Assembly: GCA_946480655.1 (NCBI GenBank)
Contig: CAMLKN010000058.1
Coordinates: 1 to 11,095, forward strand
Origin: an uncultured Devosia sp.
GTDB taxonomy: Bacteria; Pseudomonadota; Alphaproteobacteria; Rhizobiales; Devosiaceae
Reading direction: 5' to 3'
DNA: 11,095 nucleotides
Positions 1-7,051 of the stretch are shown here, piece by piece (within the stretch, counting starts at the first letter, position 1; every line of letters starts with the position of its first letter). Both the position numbers and the translations under genes were made by a program. The notes under the pieces are model-generated. The model made no database searches and was not told the origin of the DNA. It worked only from the letters and a program-made list of their open reading frames with translations.

Positions 1-52
1 CGAACTGCTCAGCATGGACTGGTATGTCGAAGGCGTCATCCCGCCGGCGTGA
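1..52 (+). CDS. 3' end of an unidentified gene
   Basis: Only the last 16 codons are present, read in the frame that starts at base 2 and ends with TGA at 50-52. The visible tail reads ELLSMDWYVEGVIPPA. I prefer this frame because nearly all its third codon positions are G or C, as in the other genes here, whereas frame 1, also open, has poor third-position GC and an arginine-rich composition. I do not recognise the protein family from so short a tail. Its position just before puuD would suit another purine-degradation gene, but that is inference from neighbours only. Confidence 0.6.
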   Translation, partial: ELLSMDWYVEGVIPPA

Positions 53-74
53 TCGCGCTGGTTGACGTGAACTG

Positions 75-105
75 AGGGGGCGGGTGTGAGCCCGCCCCTA
101 TTCTT
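75..105 (+). terminator. GC-rich hairpin, probable terminator after the upstream gene
   Basis: An 8-bp perfect stem, GGGGCGGG (77-84) with CCCGCCCC (91-98), closes a 6-base loop and is followed by TATTCTT. It lies 24 bases after the stop codon of the upstream gene. The stem is strong but the T-run is short and interrupted, so termination may be partial, which would let puuD be read from the same transcript. Confidence 0.5.
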
Positions 106-233
106 CTCCCCATGGGGGAGAAGGTGGCGCGTAGCGCCGGTTGAGGGGGGCTGTCGCGAGTCCCGAACGCGCGGGTGGCACCCCCTCACCGACTCGGCCT
201 TCGGCCGAGCCACCTCTCCCCGATGGGGAGAGG
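103..233. repeat. Three-hairpin intergenic palindromic repeat, copy 1
   Basis: The element has a 9-bp hairpin at its left end (103-111 with 115-123, loop ATG), a central hairpin CTCGGCC-TTC-GGCCGAG (193-209), and a 9-bp hairpin at its right end, CCTCTCCCC-GAT-GGGGAGAGG (213-233). A G-rich stretch at 139-150 can also pair imperfectly with CCCCCTCACC at 181-190, giving a long outer fold. The same layout recurs at 5038-5137. GC-rich nested palindromes of this style are familiar from intergenic regions of Hyphomicrobiales; I recognise the style, not a named family. It fills the leader of puuD and ends about five bases before its ribosome binding site. Confidence 0.7.
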
Positions 234-252
234 AACAAAGGGGACCGAGACC

Positions 253-1479
253 ATGGGCGATCTGGCAATCTTTTACGAATGGGCGATGTTTGCCGTGCGC
301 TGGCTGCATGTGGTGACGGCCATTGCCTGGATCGGCTCGTCCTTCTATTTCATCGCGCTGGATCTGGGCCTGAGGAAGACCCCGAGCCTGCCGCCGCTTG
401 CCCATGGCGAGGAATGGCAGGTGCATGGCGGGGGCTTTTATCACATCCAGAAATACCTGGTGGCGCCCGAATTCCTGCCCGAGCACCTGACCTGGTTCAA
501 ATGGGAAAGCTACGCGACCTGGCTTTCAGGCGCGATGCTGCTGGTGCTGCTCTATTACGTTGGCGCTGACCTGTTCCTCATAGACCGCAACGTGCTTGAC
601 GTGCCCAACTGGGTGGCGATCCTGCTCTCGGCCGGGTCCATCGTGCTGGGCTGGCTGCTCTACGACACGCTCTGCAAGTCACCCATCGGCCAGTCGACGA
701 CCGGGCTGATGCTGGTGCTGTTCGCCATCCTGGTGGCCATGAGCTGGGGCTATACGCAACTCTTCACCGGTCGCGCGGCCATGCTGCATATGGGTGCCTT
801 CACGGCGACCATCATGACCGCCAATGTGGCCATGATCATCATTCCCAACCAGAAGATCGTGGTGGGGGACCTGAAGGCCGGGCGGGTGCCCGACGCCAAA
901 TATGGCAAGATCGCCAAGCAGCGCTCGCTGCACAACAACTACCTGACGCTACCCGTCATCTTCTTCATGCTCTCGAGCCACTATCCGCTGGCCTTTGCCA
1001 CGCAGTGGAACTGGATCATCGCCTCACTGATCTTCCTCGTCGGCGTCGTCATCCGGCACTATTTCAACACGCGCCACGCGCGGAAGGGCAATCCGCACTG
1101 GACCTGGGCGGTGGCGGTGATCCTGATGCTGGTGATCGCCTGGCTCTCGACGTCGCCCAAGCTGCCGGGCACTGAGAGCGAACCCCTGGTGACCGCGAGC
1201 GGCGAGCGCTTCATGGCGACCGAACACTTCGCCGCGGCGAGCCAGACGGTGCAGGCGCGCTGCGGCATGTGCCACACCGCCGTGCCGGCCTGGGAGGGTG
1301 TCTACGAGGCGCCCAAGAATGTCATTCTCGACAATGATGTGGCTGTTGCCAACAATGCCCATCAGATCGCCATGCAGGCCGGCTGGAGCCATGCCATGCC
1401 GCCGGGCAATGTCACCGAAATGACCGCGGCGGAGCGGGCGCTGCTGGTCGAGTGGTATCGCGAGGGGTCTGGCTCATGA
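253..1479 (+). CDS. puuD: Membrane urate oxidase (urate hydroxylase) with C-terminal cytochrome c domain, PuuD
   Basis: This 408-residue protein oxidises urate to 5-hydroxyisourate, the entry to allantoin formation. Unlike soluble uricase, the PuuD family is membrane-bound and passes electrons to a fused cytochrome c instead of making hydrogen peroxide. About eight hydrophobic segments are visible (roughly residues 12-37, 89-107, 121-139, 147-168, 180-198, 229-246, 253-270 and 284-300). A C-terminal haem domain follows, with CGMCH at 337-341 binding haem c and Met382 in HAMPPGN as the likely axial ligand. The start at 253 is chosen because AAAGGGGA (237-244) lies about 9 bases upstream; an in-frame ATG at 175 would translate the hairpin repeat into an unlikely N-terminus. 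The gene ends in an ATGA overlap with guaD, which suggests translational coupling. The family assignment is firm. Confidence 0.95.
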   Translation: MGDLAIFYEWAMFAVRWLHVVTAIAWIGSSFYFIALDLGLRKTPSLPPLAHGEEWQVHGGGFYHIQKYLVAPEFLPEHLTWFKWESYATWLSGAMLLVLLYYVGADLFLIDRNVLDVPNWVAILLSAGSIVLGWLLYDTLCKSPIGQSTTGLMLVLFAILVAMSWGYTQLFTGRAAMLHMGAFTATIMTANVAMIIIPNQKIVVGDLKAGRVPDAKYGKIAKQRSLHNNYLTLPVIFFMLSSHYPLAFATQWNWIIASLIFLVGVVIRHYFNTRHARKGNPHWTWAVAVILMLVIAWLSTSPKLPGTESEPLVTASGERFMATEHFAAASQTVQARCGMCHTAVPAWEGVYEAPKNVILDNDVAVANNAHQIAMQAGWSHAMPPGNVTEMTAAERALLVEWYREGSGS

Positions 1480-2777
1480 GCCGGACCATTCTGCGCGGCC
1501 GGGTGCTGAGCTTTCACCGTGCGCCGCAGGCCATCGACGATGCCGAGAGCTATCTCTATCTCGAGGACGGGGCGGTTTCGATCGATGACGGGATCGTCGT
1601 GGCGGTGGGCGATTTCGGCGCCGCCGAGACGACCGGTGCCACGGTCATTGACCACCGGCCCAACCTGATCCTGCCCGGCTTCATCGACCTGCATCTGCAT
1701 TATGTGCAGAGCCAGATGATGGCCGCTTATGCCGGTTCGCTGCTGGAGTGGCTCAATACCTATACCTTCATCGAAGAGCAGAAGTTTTCCCAGCAGGGGC
1801 ATGCCGATGCGGTGGCCGTCGATTTCTACGATGCGCTGATCCGGCACGGCACGACCACGGCGGTGGCCTATTGCTCGAGCCATCCGCGCTCGGTCGATGC
1901 CTTCTTCGCGGAAGCGCAGCGGCGCAACATGCTGATGGTCGGCGGCAAGGTGATGATGGATCGCAATGCTCCCGAAGGCCTCTGCGACACGGCGCAATCG
2001 GGCTATGACGACACCAAGGCGCTGATCGCCCGCTGGCACGGGCGGGGAAGGGCGCTCTATGCGATCTCGCCGCGCTTTGCCATCACCTCGACGCCGGCGC
2101 AGATGGCGGCAGCGCAGGCGCTCGTGGTCGAGCATCCCGACTGCTACGTGCAGACGCATTTGAGCGAGAACGACGCCGAAATCACCTATTCGATGGAGCT
2201 CTATCCCGGCTCGCCGGACTATACCGGGATCTATGAGGACTACGGTCTGCTGGGCCGCAAGACGCTGCTGGGGCACTGCATCCATCTCAATCATCGCGAG
2301 ACAGGAGTGCTTGCGGAAACCGGCGCAGTGGCCGTGTTCTGCCCGACGTCGAACCTGTTCCTCGGCTCGGGCCTGTTCGACCGCGAGCGGCTGATGAACA
2401 ATGGCGTGCGGGTGGGCATTGCCACCGATATCGGCGGGGGCACGAGCGTCTCCATGCTGCGCACGCTGGACGAGGGCTACAAGGTGCTGCAATTGCGCGG
2501 CCAGCGGCTCAATCCCTTCGCCTCGTTCCACATGGCGACGCGCGGCAATGCCGAGGCACTGGCGCTGGAGGACACGATCGGCTCGATCGCGCCGGGCATG
2601 GCCGCGGACCTTGTCGTGCTCGATTCCGCGGCGACGCCGACCATGAGGATGCGGCACGCCACGATGAGCGCGCTGGCCGAGGAACTGTTCCTGCTGCAGA
2701 CCATGGGCGACGACCGGGCGATTGCCGAGGTCTATGTGGCTGGCGCAAGGGCGAAGTCGACTTTAGGCGGGTTGTGA
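1476..2777 (+). CDS. guaD: Guanine deaminase (amidohydrolase superfamily)
   Basis: The enzyme hydrolyses guanine to xanthine and ammonia in the cytoplasm, feeding xanthine to xanthine dehydrogenase and then urate to PuuD. At 433 residues it matches the usual bacterial GuaD length (about 430-440). The metal-dependent amidohydrolase landmarks appear in order: PGFIDLHLHYVQ with the first metal-binding histidines at 73 and 75, QTHLSEN with His228 and Glu231, GHCIHL with His267, and ATDIGGG with catalytic/metal Asp318. The C-terminal half has the usual GSIAPGMAADLVVLD return to the small beta domain. The start at 1476 overlaps the puuD stop as ATGA and has CGAGGGG (1461-1467) as a Shine-Dalgarno; a further in-frame ATG at 1452 lies inside puuD and adds eight residues with no family support. 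An 8-oxoguanine deaminase is the closest alternative, but the HYVQ and HLSEN motifs favour guanine deaminase. Confidence 0.93.
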   Translation: MSRTILRGRVLSFHRAPQAIDDAESYLYLEDGAVSIDDGIVVAVGDFGAAETTGATVIDHRPNLILPGFIDLHLHYVQSQMMAAYAGSLLEWLNTYTFIEEQKFSQQGHADAVAVDFYDALIRHGTTTAVAYCSSHPRSVDAFFAEAQRRNMLMVGGKVMMDRNAPEGLCDTAQSGYDDTKALIARWHGRGRALYAISPRFAITSTPAQMAAAQALVVEHPDCYVQTHLSENDAEITYSMELYPGSPDYTGIYEDYGLLGRKTLLGHCIHLNHRETGVLAETGAVAVFCPTSNLFLGSGLFDRERLMNNGVRVGIATDIGGGTSVSMLRTLDEGYKVLQLRGQRLNPFASFHMATRGNAEALALEDTIGSIAPGMAADLVVLDSAATPTMRMRHATMSALAEELFLLQTMGDDRAIAEVYVAGARAKSTLGGL

Positions 2778-2851
2778 GCCATTTGTGCTTCGCCTAGGTT
2801 GCGGCGGGCTTCTCCCCCCGGGAGCGGCGTAGAAAGAGCGAGACGTCACCC

Positions 2852-5014
2852 ATGACTGACTACCTGACCAAATCCGGCCTTTCCGTGCACAAGCTGCTTG
2901 TCGACTTCGTCGAGAAAGAAGCGCTGCCGGGACTGGCGGTATCGGCGGAGCAGTTCTGGGATGGGCTGGCGGGGTTGGCGCGCGAACATGTGCCGACCAA
3001 TGCGCGGCTGCTGGCCAAGCGCGATGATATCCAGGCCAGGATCGACGAATGGCACCGCAAGTATGGGCCGGTGGCCAATAATGCGCAGGGCTATGAGTTC
3101 TTTCTGAAAGAGATCGGATACCTGGTGCCGGAGCCGGGCGATTTCACCATCGAGACCGAGGGGCTCGATCCGGAAATTTCGAGCATTTGCGGGCCGCAGC
3201 TGGTCGTGCCGGTCAGCAATGCCCGCTATGCGCTCAATGCCGCCAATGCGCGCTGGGGTAGTCTCTACGACGCCCTCTATGGCACGGACGCAATTTCGCG
3301 CGAGGGTGAGCTGGCGCCGGGCAAGGGGTTCAATGCCAAGCGCGGCGCGGCGGTAGTGGCGCGGGCGGCGCAGTTCCTCGACGAGGCGTTTCCGCTGAGC
3401 ACCGGCAGCCATGCCGATGTCACCAGCTATGTCGTGGTGGAGCAGGGCGGGATCGCCAATTTCGTCATCGACACCAAGGCCGGGCCGGCGACGCTCAAGG
3501 ATGGCGCGGCTTTCGTGGGTTATGCCGGCAAGGGCGACAAGGCCGAAATCGTGCTTCGGCACAATGGGCTTCACGCGGTTCTCGTCATCGACCGGTCGAG
3601 CCCGATTGGCGCGACGCACCCAGCGGGCCTCAGCGACGTCATCGTCGAGGCGGCGCTGACGACGATCCAGGATTGCGAGGATTCGGTGGCCGCTGTGGAT
3701 GCCGAGGACAAGGTCGGCGTCTATCGCAACTGGCTGGGGCTGATGCAGGGGACGCTCGAAGACACGTTCGAGAAAGGCGGGCAGACCATTACCCGCAAGC
3801 TCAAGGCCGACCGGGTCTACCAGGGTGCCAATGGCGGTGAACTGGTGCTCAAGGGGCGTTCGCTGCTCCTGGTGCGCAATGTCGGGCACCTGATGACCAC
3901 CGATGCGGTGCTGCTCGATGGCAAGCCCATTGGCGAGGGGCTGATGGATGCGGCGGTGACGGCGCTCTGTGCCATGCACGACAGGGGCGCCAATGCCCGC
4001 AATGGCGCGATCTATGTGGTCAAACCCAAGATGCACGGGCCCGAGGAAGTGGCCTTTGCCTGCGCCATCTTTGCCTCGGTCGAAGGGTTCCTGGGGCTCA
4101 AGCCGAACACGATCAAGATCGGCATCATGGATGAGGAGCGCCGGACCTCGGCCAACCTCAAGGCCGCGATCTACGAAGCGCGGAGCCGCGTGTTCTTCAT
4201 CAATACCGGCTTCCTCGACCGCACGGGCGACGAGATCCATACGTCGATGGAGGCAGGTGCGGTGCTGCGCAAGGACGAGATCAAGTCCGAGCGCTGGATA
4301 TCCTCCTATGAGGACCGCAATGTGCTGATCGGCCTTGCCACCGGCTTTTCGGGCCGGGCGCAGATCGGCAAGGGCATGTGGGCGCGGCCGGACGACATGG
4401 CCGCAATGATGCAGGCCAAGATCGGACACCCGAATGCCGGCGCCAACACGGCCTGGGTGCCTTCGCCGACCGCGGCGACGCTGCATGCGCTGCACTACCA
4501 CCAGGTCGATGTGTTCGAGGCGCAGAAGCGGCGGCACAACCAGCCAGTGCCGGGCCTCAGCGATCTCTTCTCCATGCCGGTGCAGGCGCCCTATTCGCTC
4601 AGTCGCGAGGAAATCACCCGCGAGCTCGAAAACAATGCGCAGGGCATTCTGGGCTATGTGGTGCGGTGGGTGCAGCAGGGCGTGGGCTGTTCCAAGGTTC
4701 CGGACATCAACAATGTCGGGCTGATGGAAGACCGGGCGACCTGCCGTATTTCATCCCAGGCGGTGGCCAATTGGCTGCGTCATGGCCTCGTCAGCCGCGA
4801 CGAGGTGACGGCCGTGTTCGAGCGCATGGCGGCGGTCGTCGACGAGCAGAATGCCGACGATCCGCTCTATCGGCCCATGGCGGACAATTTCCAGTCCGTC
4901 GCCTTCCAGGCGGCACTGGACCTGGCGCTGCATGGGGCCGACCAGCCCAGCGGCTATACCGAGCCGCTGCTGCATGCGGCGCGGCGGAAGGTGAAGGCAA
5001 GGGACGCGAGGTAG
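2852..5014 (+). CDS. glcB: Malate synthase G
   Basis: This 720-residue cytoplasmic enzyme condenses glyoxylate with acetyl-CoA to give malate and CoA. The length fits isoform G (about 720-730), not the shorter isoform A. Family landmarks are present: RNVGHLMTT with catalytic Arg342, [10 protein letters not shown] (391-400), MDEERRTS with magnesium ligand Glu428, [14 protein letters not shown] with Asp456, [10 protein letters not shown] with the conserved cysteine Cys613, and VGLMEDRAT with the catalytic base Asp627. It starts 74 bp after guaD; AGAAAGAGCGAG upstream is only a modest ribosome binding site. The gap shows no convincing promoter or terminator, so read-through from puuD-guaD is plausible. 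In this setting it probably disposes of glyoxylate released from ureidoglycolate at the end of purine breakdown, although it would serve equally for glycolate or acetate use. Confidence 0.96.
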   Translation: MTDYLTKSGLSVHKLLVDFVEKEALPGLAVSAEQFWDGLAGLAREHVPTNARLLAKRDDIQARIDEWHRKYGPVANNAQGYEFFLKEIGYLVPEPGDFTIETEGLDPEISSICGPQLVVPVSNARYALNAANARWGSLYDALYGTDAISREGELAPGKGFNAKRGAAVVARAAQFLDEAFPLSTGSHADVTSYVVVEQGGIANFVIDTKAGPATLKDGAAFVGYAGKGDKAEIVLRHNGLHAVLVIDRSSPIGATHPAGLSDVIVEAALTTIQDCEDSVAAVDAEDKVGVYRNWLGLMQGTLEDTFEKGGQTITRKLKADRVYQGANGGELVLKGRSLLLVRNVGHLMTTDAVLLDGKPIGEGLMDAAVTALCAMHDRGANARNGAIYVVKPKMHGPEEVAFACAIFASVEGFLGLKPNTIKIGIMDEERRTSANLKAAIYEARSRVFFINTGFLDRTGDEIHTSMEAGAVLRKDEIKSERWISSYEDRNVLIGLATGFSGRAQIGKGMWARPDDMAAMMQAKIGHPNAGANTAWVPSPTAATLHALHYHQVDVFEAQKRRHNQPVPGLSDLFSMPVQAPYSLSREEITRELENNAQGILGYVVRWVQQGVGCSKVPDINNVGLMEDRATCRISSQAVANWLRHGLVSRDEVTAVFERMAAVVDEQNADDPLYRPMADNFQSVAFQAALDLALHGADQPSGYTEPLLHAARRKVKARDAR

Positions 5015-5037
5015 GGGCGACCATACTGGAGTCGAAC

Positions 5038-5137
5038 ACCCTCCCCTTGACGGGGAGGGTTGGGGAAGGGTGCTTTCAGCCCCGGACATCCGGTGCGTGG
5101 CGCACCCCCTGCCAACCTCCCCCGTCTAGGGGGAGGT
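5038..5137. repeat. Three-hairpin intergenic palindromic repeat, copy 2
   Basis: The layout is the same as at 103-233. A left hairpin ACCCTCCCC/GGGGAGGGT (5038-5046 with 5052-5060) is followed by a G-rich block (5061-5070), a central hairpin GGTGCG-TGG-CGCACC (5092-5106), a CACCCCCT block, and a right hairpin ACCTCCCCC/GGGGGAGGT (5115-5123 with 5129-5137). It lies between the convergent stops of glcB (5014) and the tannase-family gene (5181). It may serve as a two-way transcription end or mRNA-stabilising fold, but it has no T-run and the role is inferred. The stem sequences differ from copy 1 while pairing is kept. Confidence 0.7.
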
Positions 5138-5180
5138 GTCGCGCTGGTGAGTGCAGAAGCATCGGCGCTCTGCCGCGCGC

Positions 5181-6845
5181 CTATTCGCAGGTGAAGCTCT
5201 CGTGGCTCTTCTCGTCGCCGCCGGTATAGCGGGCGATGAGCGGATGCGGGCAGAGCTTGCGGGTGATGCCGATCATGTCCGGGACATACTTGTTGTCCGG
5301 CGTGACCTCGGCGACCAGCGCGCCCGGCTGCTTGCCGTTTTCGACCCAATCCACCAAAGCATCGAAGGCATCGAACTTGTCCGTCGCGGGGCTCCCCGAG
5401 CCGTGACCCATGCCGGGCACGGTATAAAGCATGGCGAAGTCCTCGGCCTCGCCGCCGTTATTGGCGTCGAGCTTTTCGTACCAGCTGATAGTGTCCATGA
5501 CCGAAAAGACCGGATCGCTGATGCCGTGGAAGACGATCAACTTGCCGCCGGCATCGCGGAACGCGGCCAGTTCAGGATTGTCCATGTCGGTTGGCGTCAT
5601 GAACTCGACCGGCGACTCGGTGAAGGTGGCGTCCGTTGCCGTAACCGTGGCGTCCGTGTCGAAGTCATAGTCGAGCAGGAACTGCAGCAGCGAGGCTGGA
5701 TCGCCGCCGACTTCGACAGGCGGATTGGAGAAGATCATGGCCAGCGAGGAGGCGCCCATGGTGGCAATCAGCGGGAGATTGTCCCAAGGCGGAATCGGGC
5801 TTTCCAGCTTCCAGAAGCGCCAGTCGCCGGTGGCGATACCACGATCCCAGGCCCAGTTGGTATAGAGCGCTTCGCCCTTGGAATTGGTCGGGCCAGCATG
5901 AATGCGCCGCAGGGCCTCAACCTGGGCCGGGCTGAGGCAGGCCTCGGTGGCGTTGCCCTCGCAAGTGAGCGCCGAAATGTCGAAGGTTGCCTGGCAGGCA
6001 GGGCTATCGGCAATGATGCCGTCCTCCAGCCCGTCCAAACCGTCGCAGGCGGCGACGATGGCGTCACCGACCAGTTGCAGTTCCTCCGGTGTGAAGGCCT
6101 TGCGGACATCGCCATTGACGGCGTGGAAGCTCTGCACGTCCCATGCGTGTTGCACGGCGGCGCGCGGCAGGTTGAAGCCGGGATAGGCGGCAAGAATGCC
6201 GTCGAAGGCCTCCGGCGACCGCGTCGCCTGCACCATGGCATGTCGGCCGCCATTGGAACCGCCGACGCCATAGCTGAAGGCGATAGCCTCACCATAGTAG
6301 TCCTCGACCAGCTTGGTCGCGACGGGATTGAGCTTCATCACCGCGCCATAGCCGTAGTCGCTGCGGGCTTCCGGATCGAAGCCGAACTTGGCGCCGCTGG
6401 CGAGCCCCGCCTCTTGATGGACCGAGCCGTCATGGCCGGCGTCGCTGGAGACGACGGCATAACCACGGGCGAGCGCTGAGTCGGAGGGGTCGCCATTGAG
6501 CAGGTTGCCCATGGCCGGAACAACGGCGCCGTCATTGCCGCCGTTGAACTGGTGCACGAAGCGGCCATTCCAGTCGTCCGGCAGGCGCAGCTCGAAGCTC
6601 ACCTTGTAGGTGTTGCCGTCAATGCCGGTGCGCTCGCCGACATGGCCCCGCACCAGGCAGTGCGCGGTCGGCGACTCTTCGCCCACGGGTGTCGGCGTGG
6701 CTTCAGCAATAACGAGGTCCTCCACCCCGAAATCATGGCCGGTCACCGCGCTGCAATCCAAAGCTTCCGCATGTGCTGTTCCTGCCCATGCGCAGGCCAC
6801 CATCAGGGTGCCCAGCGCCGCGGAACTGCGCCAAATCGTCGTCAT
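5181..6845 (-). CDS. Exported tannase/feruloyl esterase family hydrolase with an altered active-site motif
   Basis: This 554-residue alpha/beta hydrolase belongs to the tannase/feruloyl esterase family, whose members hydrolyse esters of phenolic acids such as gallate, ferulate or p-coumarate, or related small esters. Residues 1-26 form a signal peptide ending in AHA, so the mature enzyme is likely periplasmic or secreted. The nucleophile is Ser197 in GVGGSNGGRHAM, the acid is probably Asp444 in HGISDPVF, and the base is His481 in VPGMGHGSG. CDGLDGLEDGII (267-278) is the family's calcium-binding lid loop. The family normally has Cys before the Ser and Cys after the His, joined by a disulfide (CS-D-HC); here both are Gly (196 and 482). 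Eight other mature cysteines remain (31, 63, 267, 284, 295, 303, 532, 553). The start is supported by AGGGAGGA (6857-6850). Substrate unknown. Confidence 0.88.
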   Translation of the reverse strand: MTTIWRSSAALGTLMVACAWAGTAHAEALDCSAVTGHDFGVEDLVIAEATPTPVGEESPTAHCLVRGHVGERTGIDGNTYKVSFELRLPDDWNGRFVHQFNGGNDGAVVPAMGNLLNGDPSDSALARGYAVVSSDAGHDGSVHQEAGLASGAKFGFDPEARSDYGYGAVMKLNPVATKLVEDYYGEAIAFSYGVGGSNGGRHAMVQATRSPEAFDGILAAYPGFNLPRAAVQHAWDVQSFHAVNGDVRKAFTPEELQLVGDAIVAACDGLDGLEDGIIADSPACQATFDISALTCEGNATEACLSPAQVEALRRIHAGPTNSKGEALYTNWAWDRGIATGDWRFWKLESPIPPWDNLPLIATMGASSLAMIFSNPPVEVGGDPASLLQFLLDYDFDTDATVTATDATFTESPVEFMTPTDMDNPELAAFRDAGGKLIVFHGISDPVFSVMDTISWYEKLDANNGGEAEDFAMLYTVPGMGHGSGSPATDKFDAFDALVDWVENGKQPGALVAEVTPDNKYVPDMIGITRKLCPHPLIARYTGGDEKSHESFTCE

Positions 6846-6860
6846 CTCATCCTCCCTAGA

Positions 6861-6873
6861 GCATCATTGATGC
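6861..6873 (-). promoter_or_regulatory. Small palindrome in the leader of the tannase-family gene
   Basis: GCATCA-T-TGATGC is a perfect 6-bp inverted repeat directly upstream of the AGGGAGGA ribosome binding site of the tannase-family gene. It could be a half of a larger regulatory region or a weak leader hairpin. The short arms mean chance cannot be excluded. Confidence 0.25.
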
Positions 6874-6880
6874 CTCGTTA

Positions 6881-6899
6881 TTGTTATGCGCAATAACAA
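6881..6899 (-). promoter_or_regulatory. Candidate operator upstream of the tannase-family gene
   Basis: TTGTTATGCGCAATAACAA is a 19-bp palindrome with 7-bp perfect arms (TTGTTAT/ATAACAA) around a 5-base centre, 36 bases upstream of the start codon. Its AT-rich arms stand out in GC-rich DNA, and the size fits a dimeric winged-helix repressor such as a MarR- or IclR-type regulator. No gene for such a regulator is in the window. A possible minus-strand promoter (TTGCCC, 16-base gap, TAACAA) overlaps it, though the match to consensus is weak. The region 6900-7051 shows nothing else clear. Confidence 0.5.
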
Positions 6900-7051
6900 A
6901 AAGGGCAAGAGGGGGTACTGCTTTGCCAGGCTACGCGGCTGTCTCCAGACCGGCGCCGGGCAAAAGGCAAAACCATTCAGTGGTCTGCGGTTTATCGATT
7001 TAGCCGTCGTGCTGTGGATAAGTCGTGCGTTGCAGCCTTGAGGTTCGTGCC

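Noticed and set aside
103..233. CRISPR-like array from the repeated C-rich/G-rich motifs
   Set aside because: The units are self-complementary hairpins of varied sequence without equal spacers, so they are a palindromic repeat element.
1362..2657. 431-residue open frame on the - strand opposite guaD
   Set aside because: It is a shadow of guanine deaminase, which carries every expected metal-binding motif on the + strand.
2846..4537. 563-residue open frame on the - strand opposite glcB
   Set aside because: It is a shadow of malate synthase G: arginine/histidine-rich composition, no ribosome binding site I can see, and no recognisable family.
4378..5229. 283-residue + frame covering the glcB end and the repeat
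   Set aside because: It overlaps the conserved C-terminal part of malate synthase G in another frame and runs through the hairpin repeat; no start signal.
5151..6479. 442-residue open frame on the + strand opposite the tannase-family gene
   Set aside because: The minus-strand frame has a signal peptide, triad and strong SD, while this one begins in the repeat edge and shows no motifs.
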